Source of the DNA: JANXXV01 sp038230275
GTDB lineage: Bacteria > Acidobacteriota > Terriglobia > Bryobacterales > Bryobacteraceae
NCBI GenBank assembly: GCA_038230275.1
Contig: JBBRNO010000113.1
Span: 1-22,413, forward strand
Direction: 5' to 3'
DNA: 22,413 nucleotides
The notes below the pieces were generated by a model. That model worked only from the letters and a program-made list of their open reading frames with translations, was not told where the DNA came from and did no database searches. The position numbers and the translations under genes were made by a program. Positions 14,362 through 22,157 of this stretch are shown in pieces (position 1 is the first letter of the stretch; each line of letters starts with the position of its first letter).

Positions 14362-15126
14362 ATGATCTGGTGGGCCGCGTTGATCTTTTTTCAGCAGCCA
14401 CAAGCGATGGATATGACGACGGCCACAGCGAACCCCTACACCAGCGGGGCGGATGTGGAGCAGGGGAAGAAACTGTATGGAGGCCGGTGTGCGGGGTGCC
14501 ATGGTCCGGCGGGGGATGGCGGGAAGGGGGCGAATCTGGCGGTGGCGGTGCTGCCGCGAGGTGGCAGCGACCGTGAGTTGTATCGCGTGATCCGGTACGG
14601 GCTGGCCGAAACGGAGATGCCAAGTTCCTTGATGCCGGAGCGCGAGATCTGGCAAGTAGCGGCGTTCGTCCGAACTCTAGGGCGCCTGCAGGGTGAGGCA
14701 GCATCGGGCGATGCTAAGCGTGGGGAAGCACTGGTAAGCGGCAAGGGCGGTTGCCTGCGCTGCCATGCGATTGGCATTGCGGGCGGGCGGATGGGGCCGT
14801 CGCTTAGCGATGTGGGAGCGCGGCGGAGCCCGGCGTATTTGCGAGGGAAATTGGCAGACCCGGCGGGCGATGTGCCCGAGCTGTTTCGGATGGTTGAACT
14901 GAAGACGCAGAGTGGAACCAGTGTTTCGGGCGTGCGCTTGAGCGAAGATACATGGTCGATTCAAGTGAAAGATTTCGCGGACCGGATTCATTCGTTCTGG
15001 AAGCAGGAACTGGCGGAATTGAAAGTGGAACGGCGAACGCCCATGCCGTCCTACCGGACCCGGTTGAATGCGGATGAAATGACGGACGTGGTTGCTTATC
15101 TGGTGGGATTGCGAGGGGGCCAATGA
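14362..15126 (+). CDS. Di-haem cytochrome c, electron acceptor for the PQQ dehydrogenase
   Basis: This 254-aa protein starts at 14362 behind GGAGGTG (14348-14354). A short hydrophobic segment (IWWAALIFFQQPQA) acts as an export signal. Two cytochrome c domains follow: CAGCH (43-47) with Met86 as likely sixth ligand, and CLRCH (131-135) with Met228 in TPMPSY as likely ligand. The order CxxCH, GP(S/A) and a distal MPSY is usual for class I c-type cytochromes. The stop overlaps the start of the PQQ dehydrogenase gene (ATGA, 15123-15126), so it is the natural periplasmic electron acceptor of that enzyme. The second domain has an insertion (about 165-225) between haem and Met. Confidence 0.92.
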   Translation: MIWWAALIFFQQPQAMDMTTATANPYTSGADVEQGKKLYGGRCAGCHGPAGDGGKGANLAVAVLPRGGSDRELYRVIRYGLAETEMPSSLMPEREIWQVAAFVRTLGRLQGEAASGDAKRGEALVSGKGGCLRCHAIGIAGGRMGPSLSDVGARRSPAYLRGKLADPAGDVPELFRMVELKTQSGTSVSGVRLSEDTWSIQVKDFADRIHSFWKQELAELKVERRTPMPSYRTRLNADEMTDVVAYLVGLRGGQ

Positions 15127-16697
15127 GATTGCTGCTAGTGCTGGCGGTGGGGTTGCCGCTGCTGGGACAGGTATCGCACGAAAGAATTCTGAAATCGGCG
15201 GCGGAGCCCGGGAACTGGCTTACGTATTCGGGCAATTATTCGGGGCACCGCTTTTCCGCGCTCGACCAGATCACCGACCAGAACGTGGCGCGGCTGAAGC
15301 CGGTGTGGAGTTACCAGGTGAACTCGCTGCAAAAATTTGAAAGTACGCCGCTGGTGGTGGATGGGGTGATGTACCTGTCGGAAGCGCCCAGCAACGTAAC
15401 GGCTTTGGATACTCGGACTGGGCGGCCCTTGTGGAAATACCGGCGCGTGCTTCCCGACGATGTGCGCGTGTGCTGCGGCATGGTGAACCGGGGAGTGGCA
15501 GTGCTGGGGGATCTGGTCTACATCGGCACGGTGGATGCGCACCTGGTGGCGCTGGACGCAAAGACCGGCTCGGTGCGTTGGGATACGGCGGTGGCGGACT
15601 ACAAGGCTGGGTATTCGGTTACGGTAGCGCCGCTGGCGGTGAAGGACAAGATTGTGGTGGGGATGGCCGGCGGCGAGTATGGGGTGCGCGGATTTCTGGA
15701 CGCCTATGACGCGAGAACCGGCAAACGGGCGTGGCGATTCTGGACGATTCCGGGTCCGGGAGAACCGGGGCATCAATCATGGAAAGGCGATACGTGGAAG
15801 ACTGGTTCGGCCACCACCTGGGTAACGGGCGCGTATGATCCGGAATCGAATCTGATTTATTGGGGGACTGGGAATCCGGGCCCCGATTGGAATGGCGAGC
15901 AGCGCGGTGGAGACAATTTGTACTCGGATTGTTTGCTGGCGGTGGATGCGGATTCGGGAAAGTTGAAGTGGTATTTCCAGTTCACGCCGCATGATGTGCA
16001 TGACTGGGATGCGACGGAAGTTCCGATTCTGGTGGATGGGGAAGTGCGCGGGAAGAAGCGGAAGATGGTGGTGTTCGCCAATCGGAATGCGTTTTACTAC
16101 GTGCTGGACCGGACGTCCGGAGAGTTTCTGGCTGGGAAGGCTTACGCCAAACAGACATGGGCGAAGGGTCTGGATGACAGCGGCCGTCCGGTGCTGCTGG
16201 AGGGGACGTCGCCGTCGCTGGCAGGGACGAAGGTGTGGCCCAGCGTTTCGGGATCGAACAACTGGTATAGCCCTAGCTACAGTCCGCTGACTGGGTTGCT
16301 CTATGTGGCGACGCGCGAATCGGGATCGATTTATTTCCTGGGCGAAGCGGAATATAAAGAGGGCGAGCAGTTCAATGGCGGTGGCTTCCGCAGTATTCCG
16401 GGTGAGGAAGAGTACGGTGCGATTCGGGCATTGCATCCGGCTACGGGAGCGGTGGCCTGGGAGTACAAGTTGTTCACACCGCCTTGGGCCGGCGTGCTTT
16501 CGACCGCGGGAAATTTGGTTTTTGGGGCTACGAATGAAGGCCAGGCGTTTGCGTTGCAGGCGTCCACCGGGAAGCCGCTGTGGCGGTTTCAGGCGGGCGG
16601 AACGGCGCGGGCGAATCCGGTGAGCTATACAAGTGATGGGAAGCAGTATGTGGCAATGGCGATTGGGACTGCGCTTTATGTTTTCGGGTTGGAGTGA
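15123..16697 (+). CDS. PQQ-dependent alcohol/aldose dehydrogenase-type quinoprotein
   Basis: This 524-aa periplasmic quinoprotein has signal peptide MRLLLVLAVGLPLLGQ and the eight-bladed propeller of the methanol/ethanol dehydrogenase family (W-docking repeats such as TALDTRTGRPLWKY, VALDAKTGSVRWD, ALHPATGAVAWEY, LQASTGKPLWRF). The vicinal cysteine pair that stacks on PQQ is present (Cys117-118). Metal and catalytic residues are Glu185 (GGEYG), Asn251 (GTGNPGPDWN) and Asp296 (HDWDATE). The residue two after the catalytic Asp is Thr298, not the extra Asp of lanthanide enzymes, which suggests calcium. The length is slightly below the usual 560-600 aa. The substrate cannot be fixed from sequence. 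No PQQ synthesis gene is in the window. Confidence 0.93.
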   Translation: MRLLLVLAVGLPLLGQVSHERILKSAAEPGNWLTYSGNYSGHRFSALDQITDQNVARLKPVWSYQVNSLQKFESTPLVVDGVMYLSEAPSNVTALDTRTGRPLWKYRRVLPDDVRVCCGMVNRGVAVLGDLVYIGTVDAHLVALDAKTGSVRWDTAVADYKAGYSVTVAPLAVKDKIVVGMAGGEYGVRGFLDAYDARTGKRAWRFWTIPGPGEPGHQSWKGDTWKTGSATTWVTGAYDPESNLIYWGTGNPGPDWNGEQRGGDNLYSDCLLAVDADSGKLKWYFQFTPHDVHDWDATEVPILVDGEVRGKKRKMVVFANRNAFYYVLDRTSGEFLAGKAYAKQTWAKGLDDSGRPVLLEGTSPSLAGTKVWPSVSGSNNWYSPSYSPLTGLLYVATRESGSIYFLGEAEYKEGEQFNGGGFRSIPGEEEYGAIRALHPATGAVAWEYKLFTPPWAGVLSTAGNLVFGATNEGQAFALQASTGKPLWRFQAGGTARANPVSYTSDGKQYVAMAIGTALYVFGLE

Positions 16698-16705
16698 AGC
16701 GTTGA

Positions 16706-17341
16706 CTAGATCCAGTTCTTCCAACGGTAGTAGACGATCTTCGCCGTTTCCAAGACCAGATCGTTGAAGGCGGGCACGCGGCCTATCCAGGTGGCGCCTC
16801 GCTTGCGGGCATCGGGGAAGGGGCGCGGCAGAACGGCGATGCCGGCTTTCTCGAAAACTCTGCGGGCGCGGTACATATGATAGTCGCTGGTGAGCAGGAC
16901 CTTGGTGCCGGGGAGTTGATCTAGCAGGGGCTTGGAGTACATCGCATTTTCGCGCGTGGTGTTGGATCTGGTTTCTACGTGGATTGCGGTTGCCGGGACG
17001 CCCTGGGACTTCAAGAAATCCGCCATCAGTGTGGCTACGGGGCTTTGCGGATCGCTGCCGCCAGTTATAAAGATGTCGTGAAATCCTCCACTGCGCCAAG
17101 CCTGCAGTGCGTAGATGCTGCGCCAGTAGGAATTTGTGCCTAGCAGACCCGGGTCCAGAAGCGCCCCACCCAGGACAACGAGTACATCGCCTTTGGGATC
17201 GTCCCATGGACCGGCCAGGCGGGTGGCCCACCAGGAAGCGAGCGGCGTGGCGCAGATCAAAATGGTGATCACGCCGATACAAGCCAGAAATCTGACGGCT
17301 ATGCGCGAAAGTGAGACAGGCTCCGCTTTATAATTATTCAT
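16706..17341 (-). CDS. YdcF/DUF218-family protein with N-terminal membrane anchor
   Basis: This 211-aa protein has one N-terminal membrane helix (about 13-34, IAVRFLACIGVITILICATPLA) followed by a DUF218 domain: DVLVVLGGALLDPGLLGTNSYWRSIYALQAWRSGGFHDIFITGG (51-95), a nucleophile-like TRSNTTRENA (122-131) and KVLLTSDYHMYRARRVFEKAG (147-167). These match the YdcF/ElyC/SanA superfamily, some of which act in envelope and polysaccharide-carrier metabolism. The enzyme activity is unknown. It converges on the PQQ gene with an 8-base gap and is divergent from the GT2 gene. Its ATG at 17341-17339 meets the candidate GT2 start at base 17341. An AGAGGT upstream serves as ribosome-binding site. Confidence 0.9.
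   Translation of the reverse strand: MNNYKAEPVSLSRIAVRFLACIGVITILICATPLASWWATRLAGPWDDPKGDVLVVLGGALLDPGLLGTNSYWRSIYALQAWRSGGFHDIFITGGSDPQSPVATLMADFLKSQGVPATAIHVETRSNTTRENAMYSKPLLDQLPGTKVLLTSDYHMYRARRVFEKAGIAVLPRPFPDARKRGATWIGRVPAFNDLVLETAKIVYYRWKNWI
17329..17334 (+). promoter_or_regulatory. Candidate -10 element for the glycosyltransferase/FkbH cassette
   Basis: A consensus TATAAT lies six bases upstream of TTG at 17341, again spacing that would give a leaderless message. It sits inside the first codons of the divergent ydcF-like gene. No -35 is visible at the normal distance. Confidence 0.5.
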
Positions 17342-18066
17342 TGACCTCTCTGTCTATCGTGATTCCAGCCTACAACGAAGAGAAGCGGCTTCCGGCAAGT
17401 CTCGAAGCGGTCACAGCTTATTTAGCACGGGATTCGTATTCGTTCGTGGAAGTGATCGTGGTGGACGACGGGTCAAAAGATTCGACGGCGGCGGTGGTGG
17501 AACAGTACCGGCGGAGCCATGGCTGCGTACGATTGCTGAGTAATCCGGGCAATCGCGGTAAGGGATTTGCGGTGCGCCACGGGATGCTGGACGCTAAGGG
17601 CGAGTGGGTTCTGTTCAGCGACGCGGATCTATCGGCTCCCATTGAAGAGTTGGGGAAGTTGCTGCAGGCGGCCTTTCGGGGAGATGCTGCGGTGGCGATT
17701 GGGTCACGCGCCTTGGACCGGTCCCTGGTGGCGGTGCACCAGTCTGGATTTCGGGAATTGTCGGGAAGGTTTTTCAATCTGGTGATGCGCGGTCTGACGG
17801 GATTGCCGTTTCGCGATACGCAGTGCGGGTTCAAGCTTTACCGGAAGGATGCGGCGCAGGCTGTATTTTCACGGCAGCTTCTGGATGGCTTCAGTTTCGA
17901 CGTGGAAGACTTGTGCATCGCGAAGCATCTGGGGCTGAAGACGCTGGAAGTGCCGGTGCGGTGGAGCAATGTGGAAGGCACTAAGGTAAGCGCGCTGGCG
18001 GGGCTGAAGTCGTTCACCGATCTGGTGAAGGTGCGGTGGTATTCCATGTCGGGACGTTACCGTTGA
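17341..18066 (+). CDS. Glycosyltransferase family 2, dolichyl/polyprenyl-phosphate glucosyltransferase-like
   Basis: This 241-aa GT-A protein (from TTG 17341) has SIVIPAYNEEKRLPASLEA (5-23), VIVVDDGSKDST (38-49), NPGNRGKGFAVRHGM (68-82), the nucleotide-sugar/metal motif SDADLSAP (93-100), GSRAL (121-125) and CGFKLYRKD (162-170). These match the DPG synthase/Alg5-like branch that transfers a hexose from a UDP-sugar to a polyprenyl phosphate. No C-terminal membrane segments are present, so it acts at the cytoplasmic face as a peripheral protein. A GTG at 17311 would add ten residues overlapping the ydcF-like gene; TTG is preferred for its place relative to TATAAT. Its stop overlaps the FkbH start. 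Confidence 0.9.
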   Translation: MTSLSIVIPAYNEEKRLPASLEAVTAYLARDSYSFVEVIVVDDGSKDSTAAVVEQYRRSHGCVRLLSNPGNRGKGFAVRHGMLDAKGEWVLFSDADLSAPIEELGKLLQAAFRGDAAVAIGSRALDRSLVAVHQSGFRELSGRFFNLVMRGLTGLPFRDTQCGFKLYRKDAAQAVFSRQLLDGFSFDVEDLCIAKHLGLKTLEVPVRWSNVEGTKVSALAGLKSFTDLVKVRWYSMSGRYR

Positions 18067-19826
18067 GGGAAGAGGTCGACCGGCTGATTGGCGAAGGTGC
18101 CGCGGACGCTGCGGCGCGTGCGTTGGGAGAGATGTGGCGGAGCGATCCGGGTCCGGCGGCAGCTGGGTTTGTGGTGTCACGCTTTGAGAAGTTGCGCGGG
18201 ACTGTTGCGTTGACTCCTTACCGTCTGGCGATCTTGCGGTCGTTCACGGTAGAGCCGGTGGTACCTGTATTGCGGGCGGCGGCCTTTGTGGGCGGCATCG
18301 ATTTGAGCGTGCAATTGGGGGATTTTAACGCTTACGCGCAGGAGATTCTAGACCCGGCAAGTTCGCTGTATTCGTTTGACCCGCAGGCTGTGGTGATGGC
18401 GGTGCAGTCGTATGAAACAGCGGCGTTGCGGGAGTGGTTGCGGGTATTTCGCGAGCGGAGCAATGCGCATCTGATTCTGCATACGGTGGAGAGTGCGCCT
18501 ACGCCCGGGCGGGGTGTGCTGGATGCGCAGATTAGTTCCAGTGAATGGGACGAAACGCAGCGGATGAACCGCGAGTTGCGTGAGATGGCGCGTCAGTTCC
18601 GTGGCATGTATGTGCTGGACTATGACGCACTGGTGGCACGGTATGGCCGCGAGAGTTGGCGGGATGAACGCAAATGGCTGACCATGCGAATGCCGGTTGC
18701 GGCGGGACACCTGGTTCATCTGGCGCAAGAATGGATGCGATTTCTGCATCCTTTGACTGGCCGGATTGCAAAAGTGTTGGCCGTCGATTTAGACAATACA
18801 CTTTGGGGCGGCGTGATTGGCGAAGACGGCATGGAAGGGATTCAACTGGGCGCGGAGTATCCGGGGGCTGCCTTTCAAGCGGTGCAGCGGGTGATGTTGG
18901 ACTTCTACTCACGCGGGATTTTGCTGGCCGTGTGCAGCAAAAACAATCCGCAAGATGCGCTGGAGGCGATTGAGAATCATCCGGGCATGCTGGTGCAACG
19001 GCGCCATCTGGCTTGTCTGAAAATCAATTGGGCGGAGAAGGCGCAGAACCTTCGGGAGATCGCGCTGGAGTTGAATGTGGGGCTGGATTCGGTCGCGTTC
19101 GTCGACGATAATCCGGTAGAGCGGCAGCATGTGCGGGCGCAGGTTCCGGAAGTGATGGTGATCGATCTGCCGGCGAATCCGATGGGATTTGCGCGGGCAT
19201 TGCGGGATGCCGCGGTGTTTGAGCGACTGACGCTATCAGAGGAAGATGCACAGCGCGGCGAATATTATGCTGCCGAGCGGGAGCGGAAAGAACTGCAGCA
19301 GAGCAGTGGGTCGGCGGAGGAGTTTTACCGGTCCCTGCAACAGGAATTGGAAGTTGCAGCGGTTACGCCAATGACGCTAGCGCGGGTGGCGCAATTGACG
19401 CAAAAGACGAACCAGTTCAATTTGACCACGCGGCGGTATAGCGAGCAGGAGCTGGCGGCGGCCGGCGAATCGCAGCGGGTTTATTCCCTTCGGGTGAAGG
19501 ACCGCTATTGCGACAACGGCCTGGTGGGCGTGGCCATTCTGAAAGACCAGGGCGACGTCTGCGAGATCGACACCCTGCTGTTAAGTTGCCGCGTGATTGG
19601 ACGAACGGTGGAGACGGCGTTTCTGGCTCGTCTGGCTGCGGAGGCTGTGGCACGCGGGCGGCGGAGGATGGAAGGTTGGTTCTTGCCTACACGGAAGAAT
19701 GCGCCGGCGAAGGATTTTTTTGCGAAGCACGGATTTGAACGCGTGGAGGAAAATGGCGAGGGTTCGCGGTGGTCTTACGATTTGACCAAGCCGATGGCGA
19801 GCCCGGATTGGATTCGATTTCTATGA
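18063..19826 (+). CDS. FkbH-like HAD/GNAT protein (glyceryl-ACP forming family)
   Basis: This 587-aa protein has the FkbH layout. Residues about 1-225 form the SGNH-like N-terminal region. The HAD phosphatase domain follows with nucleophile motif VDLDNTLWGGVIGEDG (241-256, Asp242/Asp244), motif 2 VCSKN (290-294), a lysine-rich motif 3 KINWAEKAQNL and motif 4 FVDDNP (346-351). A GNAT-like C-terminal region (about 420-575) contains QKTNQFNLTTRRY and DNGLVGVAIL, with FFAKHGFERVEE near its end. FkbH enzymes transfer phosphoglycerate from 1,3-bisphosphoglycerate to an ACP and dephosphorylate it to glyceryl-S-ACP. A candidate ACP is encoded next. TTG at 18063 gives a 4-base overlap with GT2; GTG at 18036, with GAAGGTG ahead, would add nine residues. 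Confidence 0.9.
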   Translation: MREEVDRLIGEGAADAAARALGEMWRSDPGPAAAGFVVSRFEKLRGTVALTPYRLAILRSFTVEPVVPVLRAAAFVGGIDLSVQLGDFNAYAQEILDPASSLYSFDPQAVVMAVQSYETAALREWLRVFRERSNAHLILHTVESAPTPGRGVLDAQISSSEWDETQRMNRELREMARQFRGMYVLDYDALVARYGRESWRDERKWLTMRMPVAAGHLVHLAQEWMRFLHPLTGRIAKVLAVDLDNTLWGGVIGEDGMEGIQLGAEYPGAAFQAVQRVMLDFYSRGILLAVCSKNNPQDALEAIENHPGMLVQRRHLACLKINWAEKAQNLREIALELNVGLDSVAFVDDNPVERQHVRAQVPEVMVIDLPANPMGFARALRDAAVFERLTLSEEDAQRGEYYAAERERKELQQSSGSAEEFYRSLQQELEVAAVTPMTLARVAQLTQKTNQFNLTTRRYSEQELAAAGESQRVYSLRVKDRYCDNGLVGVAILKDQGDVCEIDTLLLSCRVIGRTVETAFLARLAAEAVARGRRRMEGWFLPTRKNAPAKDFFAKHGFERVEENGEGSRWSYDLTKPMASPDWIRFL

Positions 19827-20056
19827 TTATTTTGGACCAGGTGCGGACGGCCGCGGCGGATGTGCTGCGGATTCCGCTGGAGCGGATTACGGAAGCGTCG
19901 ACGCCGGAAAGCGTTGAGAGTTGGGACTCGGTGGAGCACCTGAACTTGATTTTGGCGCTGGAGACACAATTCGGAATTGAATTTGAGCCGGAAGAGATTG
20001 AGCAGATGAAATCGATCGGCGAGATTGCGCGGCTGGTGGAATCGAAGGCCGGATGA
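19823..20056 (+). CDS. Acyl carrier protein, free-standing
   Basis: This 77-aa protein is a complete phosphopantetheine carrier: four-helix length, acidic, with the attachment Ser36 in ESWDSVEHLNLILALE (33-48); Val replaces the common Leu after Ser, as is frequent in stand-alone carriers. Start ATG at 19823 overlaps the FkbH stop (ATGA), and its own stop overlaps the next gene (ATGA, 20053-20056). It is presumably the carrier loaded by the FkbH protein with a glyceryl unit. It is not likely the fatty-acid ACP, since no fab gene is near and the cassette contains no ketosynthase. A phosphopantetheinyl transferase must come from elsewhere in the genome. Confidence 0.92.
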   Translation: MIILDQVRTAAADVLRIPLERITEASTPESVESWDSVEHLNLILALETQFGIEFEPEEIEQMKSIGEIARLVESKAG

Positions 20057-21078
20057 TTGCGATTCGTCCGTTCACGGAGGAGTGGACGGGGGCGGTGCGC
20101 GAGTTTAATACGCGGATTGCCGGCACTGGCTTCGACTATCCGCTTGTTCCCGCGGCGGATCATTTTCTGGCGGTCGAGGATGCCCATGTGCGCGGCGGTT
20201 ACATCCTGGGCCGGCAGCGGTTTTGGCTTCACGGCAAGGCGTTGGATGTAGCGCATTACCGGCTGCCGGTGGTGGAAGGGCTGGGGGCGGATCGGACATA
20301 CGCCACGCTGGGTTTGCAGTTGATACGCCATGCGTTGAAGCAGGAGCCGTTGCTGTACGCGCTGGGAATGGGCGGATTCGATCAACCGCTGCCGCGGATG
20401 TTGAAGGCGCTGGGGTGGAATTTGCGGGCGGTGCCGTTTCTGTTTAAGGTAAATCGGGCGGCCGGGTTTTTGCGGAATATCCAAGTGCTGCGGAAGAGTG
20501 CGGCGCGGCGGGTGACGCTGGATCTTGCGGCTGTCAGCGGGCTGGGCGGGCTTGGATTGTGGTTCGTACAGCGGCGTCTGCGCGGGCCCTCGATTGGGGA
20601 AGTGATGGGTTCGTTCGCGCCGTGGGCGGAAGCTGTCTGGGCCGGTAGCTTTGCTGGATACGACGCGATCGCTTCGCGGGATGCGGCCCGGCTGGATGCA
20701 TTCTATCCTCGGGAGGCGGTGGTGATCCGATTGAAGGTAGGGACTGCAGGTTGGGCGGTGGTACTGGATACGCAGATGCGCGGAGATAAATACTTCGGCG
20801 ATATGCGGCTCGGATCCATTGCGGATTGTTTGGCTGCGCCCGCGGATGCGGCGGCAGTAACGGCAGTGGCGGTACGGTTTCTGGAACAGCGTGGTGTGGA
20901 TCTGATTGTCTCCAATCAACTGCATCCCGCATGGGTAGGGGCGCTGCGGAGCTGCGGGTTTCGGGAAGGTCCCTCGAACTTCGTTTTCGCGGTATCGAAG
21001 GGTTTAGCGGAGTTGATTCCCGCAGGGGCGGAAGTGCATATGAATCGCGGCGATGGGGATGGGCCGATCCACTTATGA
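20053..21078 (+). CDS. GNAT-like acyltransferase, probably two tandem GNAT folds
   Basis: This 341-aa protein opens IAIRPFTEEWTGAVREFNTRI, a usual GNAT start. The N-terminal part (about 1-150) includes VRGGYILGRQRFWLHGKALDVAHYRLPVVEG and ATLGLQLIRHAL, compatible with beta strands and the CoA-binding helix of a first fold. The C-terminal part (about 215-335: VVLDTQMRGDKYFGDMRLGSI, GVDLIVSNQLHP, ALRSCGFREGPSNFVFAVS) resembles a second. I cannot assign the acyl donor. In this cassette it is the natural candidate to move the ACP-bound group to an acceptor such as an amino sugar, or to acylate that sugar with CoA. Overlaps with both neighbours are 4 bases. Confidence 0.75.
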   Translation: MIAIRPFTEEWTGAVREFNTRIAGTGFDYPLVPAADHFLAVEDAHVRGGYILGRQRFWLHGKALDVAHYRLPVVEGLGADRTYATLGLQLIRHALKQEPLLYALGMGGFDQPLPRMLKALGWNLRAVPFLFKVNRAAGFLRNIQVLRKSAARRVTLDLAAVSGLGGLGLWFVQRRLRGPSIGEVMGSFAPWAEAVWAGSFAGYDAIASRDAARLDAFYPREAVVIRLKVGTAGWAVVLDTQMRGDKYFGDMRLGSIADCLAAPADAAAVTAVAVRFLEQRGVDLIVSNQLHPAWVGALRSCGFREGPSNFVFAVSKGLAELIPAGAEVHMNRGDGDGPIHL

Positions 21079-21848
21079 ATGTCTTTTCGGTGATGTATCA
21101 CGATGTGGTGGAGCCCGGTGCCTGGGACGCCAGTGGATTTCCCGGCGACGGCGCGGCGGTCTATAAGCTGGAGCGCGCCGAGTTTGGCCGGCATCTGGAC
21201 GCGATTACCGCGGCGGGTGTCCGTGTGGGCCGCGCAACGGAACCGCTGGTGGATGGGTTGGCCATGCTGACCTTCGACGATGGTGGCGTGAGCGCGCATT
21301 CGATGGCCGCGGAGATGCTGGAGCAGCACGGTTGGGCAGGTCATTTCTTTGTGACGACGGATCGGATTGGGACGGCGGCATTTCTTTCGCGCGCGGAGAT
21401 TCAAGACTTGCGGCGGCGGGGGCATGTGATTGGCAGCCATTCGTGTTCGCATCCGGCGCGCATGGCGCAGTGCACGCGGGAAGAATTGCAGCGCGAGTGG
21501 CGGGAAAGCGTGCGTGTGCTTGAGGATATTCTGGGCGAACCGGCGCCGGTTGCGTCCGTACCAGGCGGATACTATTCGCGGCTGGTGGGTGAGACTGCGG
21601 CCGAGGCGGGGATTCGCGTGCTGTTTAATTCCGAACCCACAGCAGCGGTGTCGCGGGCCGGCGAGTGCGTATTGCTGGGACGGTACTTTATCCAACGAGG
21701 AATGCCGGCAGGGATTTCGGGTGCGTTTGCGGCTGGGCGGTTCGGGCCGCGGTGGAAGCAGTCCGCGTTTTGGGAGCTGAAGAAGGTGGCGAAGGCGGTT
21801 GGGGGGAAGGCTTATTTGAGCGTGCGGGAGCGGCTGCTGAAGCGGTAA
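21075..21848 (+). CDS. Polysaccharide deacetylase (NodB/CE4 family)
   Basis: This 257-aa protein begins MNVFSVMYHDVVEPG, the usual opening of CE4 enzymes in glycan clusters. Motif 1 is LTFDDGG (65-71, catalytic base Asp68 and metal Asp69); motif 2 is SHSCSHP (121-127, metal His122 and His126); motif 3 is SVPGGYYS (161-168), with Pro-Gly-Gly-Tyr in place of the usual RxPYG. No signal peptide is visible, so it should act in the cytoplasm, removing N-acetyl groups from a sugar nucleotide or lipid-linked sugar. The exposed amine could then be the acceptor for the GNAT partner. ATG at 21075 overlaps the upstream stop by 4 bases. It is the last gene of the cassette. Confidence 0.92.
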   Translation: MNVFSVMYHDVVEPGAWDASGFPGDGAAVYKLERAEFGRHLDAITAAGVRVGRATEPLVDGLAMLTFDDGGVSAHSMAAEMLEQHGWAGHFFVTTDRIGTAAFLSRAEIQDLRRRGHVIGSHSCSHPARMAQCTREELQREWRESVRVLEDILGEPAPVASVPGGYYSRLVGETAAEAGIRVLFNSEPTAAVSRAGECVLLGRYFIQRGMPAGISGAFAAGRFGPRWKQSAFWELKKVAKAVGGKAYLSVRERLLKR

Positions 21849-21890
21849 TAGTTCAGGAGGCTGTGCGATAATCTTACTGGAGTCTTACCA

Positions 21891-22157
21891 ATGGAAACCA
21901 CGCGGCTTTCGACTAAGGGCCAGATCGTCTTACCAAAAAGCATCCGCCTTTCGCGTGAATGGGGACCTGGCACCGAATTCACCGTTGAGGAAACTGGCGA
22001 GGGAATTGTGTTGCGTCCTGCCGGCCGTTTCCCACATACCGAATTGGCGGAAGTAGCGGGCTGTCTACGATCAAAGCGCAAGCCGAAGTCGGATGCGCGG
22101 ATGACTGCCGCCATAGCCCATGAAGTGACGCGACGTCATGACCGCGGCCGATACTAA
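21891..22157 (+). CDS. AbrB/SpoVT-type antitoxin of a VapBC-like module
   Basis: This 88-aa protein carries an N-terminal swapped-hairpin DNA-binding domain: METTRLSTKGQIVLPKSIR...GPGTEFTVEETGEGIVLRPA (1-44), the AbrB/MazE fold. The C-terminal half (45-88) is basic and flexible, as in antitoxins that wrap around their toxin. GGAG at 21879-21882 supports the ATG at 21891, and a GATAAT at 21867 could be a -10 element. The gene overlaps the PIN-domain toxin by 20 bases, which fits a co-regulated type II toxin-antitoxin pair, usually self-repressed by the antitoxin. It follows the deacetylase by 42 bases and is probably unrelated to it. Confidence 0.88.
   Translation: METTRLSTKGQIVLPKSIRLSREWGPGTEFTVEETGEGIVLRPAGRFPHTELAEVAGCLRSKRKPKSDARMTAAIAHEVTRRHDRGRY

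Noticed and set aside
15123..16697. Lanthanide-dependent (XoxF-like) assignment of the PQQ enzyme
   Set aside because: The Asp two residues after the catalytic Asp that marks lanthanide enzymes is Thr here.
15777..17282. 501-codon open frame on the minus strand
   Set aside because: It lies antisense to the PQQ dehydrogenase and partly in the ydcF-like gene in another frame. Its Arg/His/Pro-rich translation shows no family motif and is a by-product of high-GC codon use.
19687..20925. 412-codon open frame on the minus strand
   Set aside because: It is antisense to the FkbH, ACP and GNAT-like genes, which have clear motifs. The product is a Gln/His/Arg-rich string without domain features.
19823..21848. 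Complete polyketide synthase cluster
   Set aside because: Only FkbH and a free ACP are present; there is no ketosynthase, acyltransferase or thioesterase domain in the window.
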